Shown here: positions 55,497 to 64,000 of the stretch, in pieces
Layout: each line of letters starts with the position of its first letter
How positions within the stretch are numbered: the stretch's first letter is position 1
NCBI RefSeq assembly: GCF_040954645.1
Contig: NC_092803.1
Coordinates: 66,622,427 to 66,686,426, forward strand
DNA: 64,000 nucleotides
Reading direction: 5' to 3'
Source: Diabrotica undecimpunctata
Lineage: Eukaryota > Arthropoda > Insecta > Coleoptera > Chrysomelidae
Made by a program: the position numbers and the translations under genes
Notes under the pieces: model-generated
The model's input: the letters and a program-made list of their open reading frames with translations, nothing else
Told to the model about the DNA's origin: nothing
Database searches by the model: none

Positions 55497-55814
55497 CTAA
55501 AACATAAACATATTAGAATTAGTTTATTTCGCAAGACCGCTGAAGATATTCAAATATTTAAAGTGTTTGTTCGGGAAATTACGAATGTAAAAGTTACATA
55601 ATTCTCGAGGAAGTGTATTCAAGTTTCTGATTCTGAGAAAACAAATATTTATGTGAAATATATTTTTTGACAAATTTAAAGTTTTAGCAGTATCCTTCAT
55701 TGCAATTTTTGGCTGAGGTCAACAAAAGATTACTTATGTAGATTATCTATAAGGTACATAATAAGTGCGTATATTTACATTTAAAATATTGAGTTTTTTT
55801 TTAATGGCTGAAAG

Positions 55815-57160
55815 CAGGGCCGCCCAGAGCCAGGCCGGGCCCCGAGGATGAGACCCGGCCGGGCCTCCATCCCTAACCCAGTTGAATAAAAATTCCCAAA
55901 AATCTGATCTGATCTGAACTCATAAACTGGGATATGTAATAATGAACACTCATGCTATTGACACAGGAAGGAAGAAAATTAAAACAGTTTTAACAATTAA
56001 ACTTTGTTTTTAATTATTTACAATAGAACTGTTAGTTACAACATAACTTTTCTTGCTTTCTTATCCGCAAATTTTGGATCACTTCGTCGAAATCAAGAGT
56101 TTTTGCAAGTTTCGACTCTATGCTTAACAGTCCCAAATCAGATAATCGTTGTTTACCCATAGTAGATCTTAAACAATTCTTAATTCGGCTCAAAACACTA
56201 AATGATATCTCGGCCTGAGCAACGAATACTGGTAGGCAACAGAATATGCGAAGAGTAATGCACACATTGGGGAAAAGATTTGTCACATTAAGGGACACGA
56301 GCTTGTTCAAAAGTTTTGATGGTTTCAGCGACGTATCTGAGACGTTTGATTTACTAACAGTTTTCAAGTAAATCATTTCATCAACTAGATCCCTGCTTAC
56401 ATCTGAATTGTACTCTTCGGCGAATCTTACACAACTTTCTGAGATCGTATTCTCGTCCATTTCGTTATACTTCCATAAAAGAAATGAAAATTTCATTTCG
56501 ATTTCTCTCAGTGCTGTGAACCTCGTTTTCAGGTTGGCCACCAAAACATCAATTATTGTGTAAAAAACTTCTGTTTTGAAGCGTTCTTCCGGGGATAAAT
56601 TTAACATTACATCTTCTGTAGCTGTTTCATCGTGAAAAGTCTTCCTCTTTCTCGCACGGGAAGTGGAGAGTTCCGGTTCGATACCATAAGCATTTGCAAC
56701 ATGTTTGCATTCAGACAATATCTTGTCCCAGTTATTTCTTAAGGCACTTAAATCATCAATTAGGCTCTCTATATTACTACTCTCAACATCCAAAGTAGCG
56801 TCCATAGTTTGAAGTAGTTGACTTCTGTAGTTGATGGGTACCAACACTTTCACCCAAATTGACGCCATGAGGATGCACTTGAAGGTGTTAAGATATTCTA
56901 AAACCCGGTTGATCAGGAGCTTCCACGCGCAATGTATTCCCGATATATTTTTATTAATTGTAACTTATGCAAAGAAATAATTTCTTGCATATTACCTTTT
57001 CCAAATGGATAATATTCCTTATACTAATTTCATAATTAAAACCGCAAGCAAATTCAATCTGTTGTAAAATATTTTAATAAAAGGAATTTTTTTAAATTTG
57101 CTAACGGCCGGGCCCCGGGGATTTTGCCCCCCCCTGCCCCCCCCCCACTGGTCGGGCCAG
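55815..57160 (-). mobile_element. hAT transposon, truncated coding region, 8-bp target duplication
   Basis: GCTGAAAG at 55807-55814 and 57161-57168 flanks ends CAGGGCCGCCCAGAG (left) and, reverse complement, CTGGCCCGACCAGTG (right), an imperfect hAT-style inverted repeat. GC-rich subterminal blocks rich in GGCCGGGCC occur at both ends (55838-55866 and 57106-57118), plus poly-C runs on the right. The perfect 8-bp duplication indicates recent insertion of this already shortened copy. It lies just upstream (coding sense) of the receptor exon. Confidence 0.85.
56032..56868 (-). CDS. hAT transposase, C-terminal half
   Basis: 278 codons on the minus strand, starting MASIWVKVLVPINYRSQLLQ. Middle part: SLIDDLSALRNNWDKILSEC and SRARKRKTFHDETATEDVML. 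The last 80 residues are the hAT dimerisation domain: NLFPNVCITLRIFCCLPVFV, then SFSVLSRIKNCLRSTM, RLSDLGLLSIESKLAKTLDF and a stop. The BED finger and the catalytic D/D positions belong to the missing N-terminal half. Such C-terminal copies resemble zinc finger MYM or 52 kDa repressor-like annotations in insects but are transposon genes. The frame is clean, which fits a recent non-autonomous copy. Confidence 0.85.
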   Translation of the reverse strand: MASIWVKVLVPINYRSQLLQTMDATLDVESSNIESLIDDLSALRNNWDKILSECKHVANAYGIEPELSTSRARKRKTFHDETATEDVMLNLSPEERFKTEVFYTIIDVLVANLKTRFTALREIEMKFSFLLWKYNEMDENTISESCVRFAEEYNSDVSRDLVDEMIYLKTVSKSNVSDTSLKPSKLLNKLVSLNVTNLFPNVCITLRIFCCLPVFVAQAEISFSVLSRIKNCLRSTMGKQRLSDLGLLSIESKLAKTLDFDEVIQNLRIRKQEKLCCN

Positions 57161-57322
57161 GCTGAAAGTGGAGACCTAGTCTTAAATATGTAAAATACAA
57201 TGGCATATTTATTTCTCCCCTGTGTATGTATGCCTAGATATATGTAACAAGTTAATAATAATTAATAATATTGTAATAAAATAAATTTAATGATAATTTA
57301 ATAATTTAATATGTATGCCCAC

Positions 57323-57974
57323 TAGTGAAGAGAAGGTCACGAATGATCCGTTCACAAAGATCTGATCTTTTCGAAGACCCGTGATTGATACAATCACATT
57401 CTGTGACCCTATCGTTCGAATTTGTCGCTGATTTCAGTTTCCCAAAACGGCGAAACACTTACGCTGCACAACTGTAAAATTGTATACATTCGAATTGTCG
57501 AGTCAATAGTACCTTAGTCTGTTCTATTTATAAATTTATAGGAAATGAAATCCAGTTTAAATGTTGCATTATCATTCATTCATGAACATACCAATATGAA
57601 ATTTGTAATTTTACTTAACTTTTTCAAGTATTTTTTTATATTTTAATAATTTCTGAAGATGATTTGAGAAATACAAATCTTAATGTTACTGTTAAACTAT
57701 ATTTCATTCTTAAATTTATAGTAACAATATCGAATTCTACACGTAAACAACAATGCAATTAAAACGAATCTCTATGAACGGGCCCTGCATTATCATTAAT
57801 TCATATACTCTCAGAAAGATTCATAAACATATCAATATTAAACTCTACACATTTGACCTTTACACAACAAATTTAATTAGTCGTTCATATAAACGGATCT
57901 TTATGAACAAATCATTTTAATGAATGACCTGGAAGACCCGGGTCACCGAAACGAACCAAGTCGTCCCATCACTA
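57323..57974. mobile_element. Non-autonomous hAT-like MITE, 8-bp duplication
   Basis: Ends TAGTGAAGAGAAGGTCACGA (left) and, reverse complement, TAGTGATGGGACGACTTGGT (right) are flanked by ATGCCCAC (57315-57322) and ATGCCTAC (57975-57982), an 8-bp duplication with one change. The 652-bp interior has no transposase. Segments around 57570-57620 and 57780-57850 are partly similar (CATTATCATTNATTCAT, CATATCAATATNAAA-like), hinting at an internal duplication. Confidence 0.65.
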
Positions 57975-57982
57975 ATGCCTAC

Positions 57983-58339
57983 CGTGGTATGGTGCAAATA
58001 AAAGGAATAAATTCGTTATTTCGTAAACTGGAGACTTTAAGGAAAAATCCTGAAACCCGTCGATTTTATTTTTAAACAAGATGTTCGTAAGGTTACTTTT
58101 ATATTTTTGACGTTATCTGTATAAGCGTGTTGACGTCATTGCCAAAATTTTTAAATTGAAATGTGGATGAAGATGTAATATTTTATTTGAAAGGTCATAT
58201 CGATATGTCTGAGTAATTGATGTTTGCATTTATTTAAAAAATTAATAAACTTTTATTATTACAATAAATATCTATTATGTAATATTCATTAATTACAATG
58301 AAACCTAAATTAAGTGCTTAAATTGTTTACCTTCAGTTT
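57983..58339. other. No recognisable gene
   Basis: AT-rich spacer between the MITE and the mariner remnant; nothing called. Confidence 0.4.
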
Positions 58340-59330
58340 AAATAGAATGAGAAAGACGTGTCGCGAATTCTTCTCGAACCTCCTCTATAACTTCCGGAGT
58401 TATTTATGCAACCTCAATACGTATCCTTTCTTTGAGTTCATTGATATTTTGTGGTCTATTTAGGTATATTGTACTTTTTAAGCATCCCCATAAAAATAAA
58501 TCAAAAGAAGTCAAATCACGTGAGCTAGGCGGCCATTCTATTGTTCCTCTTCGACCTATCCATCGATTTGAAAGACGTTGTTCAAGTAGTTGCGAACTAA
58601 GACGGCATAGTGTGGAGGCACACCATCTTGCTGCAGCTATAAATCATTTCAGTTTGGAAACAACCGGTTCAGTTCGGGGAACAAGAAGTTCTAAAGCAAG
58701 ACATTCTAAATATCGAGGACCTGTTCAGGTTTCTTCGAAAAAGAATGATCCAATAATCCTATTATGTATAATTACCGCCCACACATGAACTTTCTTCAGG
58801 TTTTGATTACGGCACTCTTGCATCTAGTGTGGATTTTCCGTAGCACAGTACCGATAAGTTTGACGATTGACATGACCGTTTAGTAAAAATCTAGCTTCAT
58901 CAGAGAAAACCTTTATAAAAACATCGGATTTCTGTTATTTTGTTTCAATATAATTTCATCAAATTCATTTCGTCTATCAAAATCATCTTCCATAAGTTGT
59001 TGCACTAAACGTACTTTGTAAGAATGCCACTTTTCCTTCTTTAGCTTTCTAATTACTGTTGAATGGTCCATGTCATTGTCTTACGCTACTTGTCGTAAAC
59101 TGGTATGGGAATTATCTTGAAAGGCTCAGAACAGAAACAGAACTCTAGTTGTTTGTTTTCAGATATTAAAATTGGTTTCCTACTACCTTTGGGAGGTCTT
59201 TGACATGACCCGTTTCTCTGAATTTATTCTTAACTTTGCTTACAGTGGATTATGAAATTAGTTCTCTATTGAGGTATTTATTATTAAATAACGTACATAT
59301 TTTTTTTTGTGTACGTGTTTTATCTCCACA
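58340..59330 (-). pseudogene. Mariner/Tc1-superfamily transposase, decayed but nearly full length
   Basis: Minus strand, frame-shifted throughout. N-terminal HTH-like pieces (STVSKVKNKFRETGHVKDLP-like) lie near 59220, then FSDEARFLLNGHVNRQTYRY (first catalytic Asp block, about 58905), ATENPH, VHVWAVIIHNRIIGSFFF (about 58770) and the block GTIEWPPSSRDLTSFDLFLW (about 58550), followed by LKSTIYLNRPQNINELKERI. WPxxSPDLTxxDFFLWG is the family signature. The catalytic Asp in the last block survives as RDLTSFD. Same family type as 2284-2960. Confidence 0.7.
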
Positions 59331-59389
59331 ACCAATTATTATTAGAATTTCAATTCGTTGATTTTCATTCAGCTTAATGTTGATAGATT

Positions 59390-61990
59390 CTTCTTCTTTA
59401 AGTGCCGTCTCCCGATGGGAGGTTGGATATTATTATCACTATCTTTACTCTATCTACTGCTGCTCTGAAGAGTTCTATGGAACTGCATTTAAACCAGGCC
59501 CTTAAATTCTTCAACCATGACGCCCTCCTTCTTCCTATACTCCTTCCTCCTCTTATCTTTCCCTGTATTATCAGCCTTAGCAGTTCATATCGCTGTCCCC
59601 TCATATTTTTATTGTGTTTATTATTTCGCATTCTTTGCCCATTTCTCGCAATACTTCCGTGTTAGTGTGTATCTATGTTATTCTAAGCATCCTCCTGTAA
59701 CACCACATTTCAAAAGACTGTAACTTATTTATGTGTTCTTGCTTTAATGTCCAGCTTTCAAGTCTATATTGCAGTATCGAAAACACGTAGCATCTCAGTG
59801 CTCTTACTCTCAGTTCTAATCTTTGTCTTTGTTGCAGAGAATTGTTTTCATTTTTACAAACGCATTTTTTGATAATTATTATCTGAAATCCAGGTTCCTA
59901 GGTATTTCCATTCCATGGTACATTTCCCAAATGTATATTTGTTGGTATATTTGTTTTCTTTGTTATTATCATGTATTTGATCTTTTTTATATTCATTTTT
60001 AGTCCATATTTTTCACAGAAACTGTTTGTTTTGTTTAGCAGTAATTGGAGTTGTTCAGCAGAGCTTGCCATAATCACGGTATCATCTGCATATCTTATGT
60101 TGTTAATAGATCTTCCGTTAATTATTATTCCTTCACTTTGAGATAGTAATGCTTCTTCAAAAATGGCTTCACTATATACATTAAATAGTAACGGGGACAT
60201 AATACATCTCTGCCTAACTCCTTTCCTGATTTCAATTTCTGGACTGGGTTCGTTATCTATTACGATTTGTGCTTTTTAATTCCAGTAGAGGTTTGTTCTT
60301 ATTCGTATATCCCTATGGTCTATGTTTTTTGTCTTTTGAATTTGGACTAATTTGTCATGTCTTATTTTGTCAAATGCTTTTTCAAAATCAACGTAACAAA
60401 CATGCACATCAACATTCATATCCATGCATCTTTGAGCTAACACATTAAGAGCAAATAACGCTTCTCTGGTTCCTAGTCCGTTTCTGAACGCAAACTGCCT
60501 ATCATCTATTCCTTCTTCCAGTTTTTTATTTATACGACCATGTATTATTTTCAGGAATAATTTGAGAATGTGACTTATTAGTGATATTGTTCTGTATTCA
60601 CTGAAATGTTTAGCGTTTGTATTTTTAGGGATAGCACAAAATGTGGAGAGTAACCATTGTTCCGGTATGTGTCCTGTTTTGTATACTGAGTTAAATAAGT
60701 CTACTATAATGTCTAAGGTTTCATCATTTATGCATTTTAAGGTTTCTATAGGAATTTGGTCTGAACCTACTGCTTTGCCATTTTTGCTGTTTTTTATTGC
60801 TGTTTTAATTTCCTATTTTAATATCTTTAAAACCATATCCTCTTCTACTTCTATCTCCATCAGTTCTGTTCTATTGTCTTTGAACAGTTCGTTGATGTAT
60901 TCTGTCCATCTTTTTAATTTGGTGTTAGTATTCAACACAAGTTTCCCATTTGCATCTTTCAGTATTCCCGGTTTTCTTATTCTATTGTTGTGAGTTAATT
61001 CTTTAATTTTTTTATGTGTGTTAAAACTATCATGTCTTTTCTGGTATCCTTCTATTTCTGCGCATTGTTCTTTTACCCATTGTTCTTTTAACCATTGTTC
61101 TTTCGCTTTCTTAATTCTATATTTTATTTGTTTATCCACTTTTTTGTATATCTGATTACCTTTGTTTTTATATTAACGTCTTTCTTCCATTATATCTAAA
61201 ATTTCTTCCGTCATCCATTGCTTCTTTTTATATCTGGTTGGTATTAGAATTAGATATTAGAAAGTCTTTTTGTTGTTGATTTCATCTGCCAGGCGTTGCC
61301 TTATGTGTGGGTTCCTTACTTTACTTGTATCGATTTTTGCATTTGTTGTTCTTCGTTTTATTATTTTCATTTTAAGCCTAATTTTGGTCAGTACTTGGTT
61401 GTGATCTAATCCTATGTCGGCACTTGGATAAATTTTTGCGAATATAATTGAGTTCCTGTATCTTTGTCTAACTAATACATAGTCTATTGGGTTTCTTACA
61501 ATTCTCTCTTCTTGATCTGCTGGTGACTTCCAGGTATATAGTTTTCTCTTTGGCATTTTGGATAATGTATTAGCTATAACAAAATTATTGCTTTGACACG
61601 CTTTGACAAAATTCGATAAGCCTGTCACCCCTTTCGTTTCTGTTGCCCAGACCATATCCTCCTGTACATTCTTCTACTTTTTCTTCCCCAACCTTTGCGT
61701 TAAAGTCTCCCATTATAATTTTTACATCTTGCGTTTTAATGGATTTTAAAATACTGTCTAGGTCTTCGTAGAAAGTTTCGAAGTTGGAGCATAAACTTGT
61801 AGAATGTTTATTTAGGATTTGTTCTGGTTTAATTGTAAGAGTTCTGTTGGAGTATGAAGTAAAATTCATTACAGCTTCATCAATGTTTTTGTTTAATATT
61901 ATCCCGACACCATATTTGTGTGAACCGTCTTCCTGAATAATATATTGTATCGGTATAATATATTGAGTCGGGTAATTGGACATCACTGAT
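59390..61990 (-). pseudogene. Decayed non-LTR retrotransposon with APE endonuclease and RT
   Basis: Minus strand. The endonuclease spans 61986-61257 (GVGIILNKNIDEAV, DVKIIMGDFNAKVGEEKVEE, YTWKSPADQEERIVRNPIDY, DIGLDHNQVLTKI). The linker spans 61139-60813 (KIKELTHNNRIRK) and includes a tandem WLKEQWVKEQC stretch. The RT spans about 60800-59890 with stops: KNSKNGKAVGSDQIPIE, DFEKAFDKIRHDKLVQIQ, RKGVRQRCIMSPLLFNVYSE and INNIRYADDTVIMASS. The tail at 59631-59398 reads RYELLRLIIQGKIRGGRSIG and LKNLRAWFK. The tail links this element to the truncated copies at 14285, 16870 and 54290. The QG in the RQGC block is changed to RC. Dead copy. Confidence 0.8.
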
Positions 61991-61999
61991 TCCTAAAAT

Positions 62000-62560
62000 A
62001 TCTATATTCAGCCTTTCCGTTGATAGATACAAAGACTTTTAAATAAGTCTACAATAACAGTATTATTTACTTGACAAAAGTTAATTAAGTTTAATTGTCT
62101 AAGTATCAATGTTGATGTTGATAACGTAACGAGATTTTTAAAAAAGGTAAAAAGTCTATTCCATGAATAGACGACTGTTTTCATACATTGTTTTCGCATA
62201 AAAACAGTCTTATATTCATGGAATAGATTGTAGATAAGACATTTCATTACCAGTAACGGCCTTTACAAAATTTATTTTTGGGTGGCAATAAATACAGTAT
62301 ACCAATACTTAATATATTTTATTAAGAAATCTGTTGAAATTTCATAAATTATATTTGTAACAATACGTAAATCAACTACTGTACAGTTGTTTTGAATAGT
62401 TATTTAAAAGACTTTTCAAATAATGTATTAAAAATCCACATTTCCATTTAGCAATGAAGTCGTCACGTTCACATAGAAGACGTCAAAAATAAAAAGGTAT
62501 TTTTACGAATTACTAAAATGTTTTGAAAATAAAAGTCGCCGGCTTACGAAAGTTCTTGAT
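62000..62560. other. No gene; contains one hairpin
   Basis: AT-rich sequence between two antisense LINEs. The only structure seen is the hairpin at 62153-62229. Confidence 0.45.
62153..62229. repeat. 77-bp inverted repeat (hairpin)
   Basis: AGTCTATTCCATGAATA...GACTGTTTT pairs with AAAACAGTC...TATTCATGGAATAGATT across a loop of about 15 bases, with few mismatches. Confidence 0.75.
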
Positions 62561-63990
62561 GTTCTCCATATTACATCTACGTCGTATATCTGTACTTCTA
62601 GCTCTGTCCCGTAGTGTCTTGCTATCAATGTTTCATCCCTGCTGTTTCTAACATCATTTTTGTCCTCTCTGTGTCGGTCGTGTTTCTACCGCGTATGTCA
62701 TTATTGGTCCGATGACTGTTTTGTAAATTCTTCCTTTCATTTTTTTCCCGATATTTTTATTTCTCCATATTGTTTTATGCAGGCACCCTACGGCTCTCTT
62801 TGCTATATTCACTTGATCTTCCATTTCAGTTTTGAGCTTTTTATTGCTAGATAATGTGATGCCTAGATATTTAAACTCCATCACTTGTTCTATTATCTGA
62901 CCTTTCAGCTCCAGTTTACATCTTAGTAAATTTGCTGTTCTAAAAAGTTCGTGTAACCTTTTGGCTAAGGTCCGGTGTTAGAGTTTTCAGGTCGCGCAAG
63001 CGCCCTTAACATGACAACGACTACTTTCGTAGCCGGGACCGACGGCTTTACGTACCCTCCGAAGCACGGTGGCAGCTCAGTTAAATTAGAAATTGAAAAT
63101 TTTATCGGTGCCGGTGCTGTTCTAACCATGCATTTTGTCTTTTTTGGGGAAATTAACATGTTAAATTTTCTGGCGGTTATATTAAATTGGTGCAGCATAC
63201 GTTGTAAATCGTCTTCAATTTGAGAGAGTAGTATTGCGTCGTCTGCATAGCAGGTTATTTTAAGTTGTTTTTCTTCCATTTGGTATCCTTTTTTAGTTCT
63301 ATTTTTTTATAGGGGAATCAGGGAATCTCCCTGTCTTATCCAATTGCCAGCTTCAATAGGGTCGGTTAGTTCTTCTTCCACTTTTACTTTTATTGTGTTG
63401 TGTTGGTAAATATTTTCGATCGTTTTGAATATTCCTAGAGGTATCGCTATTTCGTACAATAAGTGGATAACGTCCTTTAATTTGCCATGATCAAATTGCT
63501 TTCTTAAGGTCCATAAACCAAGAAACATAGATATGCCGGTTTGTTTTATTCTAATGATTTCTCTTGCACTTGCCTCTTTTAAATATAGCGTCGGTGCGTG
63601 ATCTTCCTGACCTGAAACCTTGTTGTTCTTCTGTTAGTGTTATAATTTCATTTAGTTTATTTGTTATCACTTTGGTTGTTAATTTTAGTGTTGTGTTTAA
63701 TAAATTAATTCCTCTGTAATTTTTCAAGTCCTATTGGTTTTCCTTTTTGAAGAGAGGTATTAGGATGCTTGATTTTCATTCTTGAGAAATTATGTTTTGG
63801 TTTATTATTGCTTGGATTAGTTTTAATAGTTGTTTGGTCAGATCTGGTTCTCCGCATTTTAGGAGTTTGTTCGGTATTCTGTCGTTTCCTGCTGATTTTC
63901 TATTCTTTAATTTCCTTAATGCTTCGTTTACCTCTTCCTCCTCAATCCGAACAATACTAATTTTCAAATAATTAGACGATAGAACAGAAA
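62560..63990 (-). pseudogene. Decayed non-LTR retrotransposon RT, interrupted by a 171-bp insertion, running off the window
   Basis: Minus strand from the right edge: VRIEEEEVNEALRKLKNRKS and GNDRIPNKLLKCGEPDLTKQ (63960-63776), NYRGINLLNTTLKLTTKVI (about 63700), WFMDLKKAI-like (about 63500), TYADDAILL-type block (ITCYADDAILLSQIEDDLQR, about 63260), then the insertion, then MEFKYLGITLSSNKKLKTEM and GRIYKTVIGPIMTYAVETRP (62884-62654) and a broken tail. Many stops. The 5' part lies beyond 64000. Confidence 0.7.
62944..63114 (-). mobile_element. 171-bp insertion with 11-bp target duplication inside a LINE
   Basis: TGCTGTTCTAA is present at 62933-62943 and again at 63115-63125, and the LINE coding frame resumes across it. 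The inserted piece contains (minus strand) GTGCTTCGGAGGGTACGTAA and GCCGTCGGTCCCGGCTAC, a phrase I associate with SINE/LINE 3' regions in many animals. It has no open frame. SINE-like or a short LINE 3' end; family unresolved. Confidence 0.7.
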
Positions 63991-64000
63991 AGTCCTCTTC

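Noticed and set aside
58432..58788. 118-codon plus-strand frame
   Set aside because: Antisense to the mariner-like remnant, whose conserved WPPSSRDLTSFD block is on the minus strand.
55500..62560. Search for upstream receptor exons (pore helices, S1 lobe) on the minus strand
   Set aside because: No exon with matching phase and IR-like sequence was found between transposons; they probably lie beyond 64000.

Overview
The window looks like AT-rich, repeat-dense insect nuclear DNA, probably from a beetle with a large, transposon-loaded genome. The order-level guess is inference from repeat content; no search was possible. Very little is host coding sequence. Two host genes can be supported, both on the minus strand and both split by introns packed with nested mobile elements. 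(1) A secreted trypsin-like serine protease: its signal-peptide exon is at 17981-18058 and its second exon at 139-298, separated by a 17.7 kb intron; the protease-domain exons lie left of the window. (2) The 3' end of a chemosensory ionotropic receptor (IR/iGluR family, closest in feel to the IR75 group): three phase-compatible exons at 55231-55496, 34148-34290 and 29697-29917 encode the end of the ligand-binding domain, the last membrane helix and the cytoplasmic tail, with introns of 20.9 kb and 4.2 kb.

Layout. 1-18 kb (protease intron): decayed LINE pieces, a mariner-like remnant, a Jockey-clade LINE split by a complete 3.3 kb DDE transposon (TE1, 4140-7404), an antisense RTE LINE (10.2-13.0 kb), and a second dead Jockey LINE (13.4-17.5 kb) interrupted by a copia fragment and two LINE tails. 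18-29.6 kb (intergenic): Tc1 and RTE fragments, a second DDE transposon (TE2, 20706-22662), a Penelope-like remnant, and a long hairpin between two (AT)n tracts. 29.7-55.5 kb (receptor gene): piggyBac and Tc1 remnants, then a three-level nest in which an intact-looking Jockey retrotransposon (36251-42525) sits in a TTAA-flanked element (36038-43104), which sits in an internally deleted DDE transposon (TE3, 34722-43392). These are followed by an inverted-repeat element, an RTE LINE, and a 4.9 kb element bounded by inverted repeats (48960-53823) that carries a CXC-type ORF and a pogo transposon with one stop codon. 55.5-64 kb: a hAT element and a hAT-like MITE with 8-bp target duplications, a mariner remnant, and two antisense LINEs, one carrying a 171-bp insertion.

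The most coherent new signal is that TE1, TE2 and TE3 appear to be one transposon superfamily. They share a terminal pattern (three bases, then GGGT, then an A-rich stretch), AT-only 4-bp target duplications (AAAT, ATAT, AATT), subterminal iterons in TE1 and TE3, and related proteins. TE1 also keeps a three-exon transposase gene with GQN and HSYMEVD blocks. A second notable signal is a pair of 41-nt hairpins with double compensatory changes in the 3' region of the Jockey element. No RNA genes, CRISPR arrays or bacterial features were seen.
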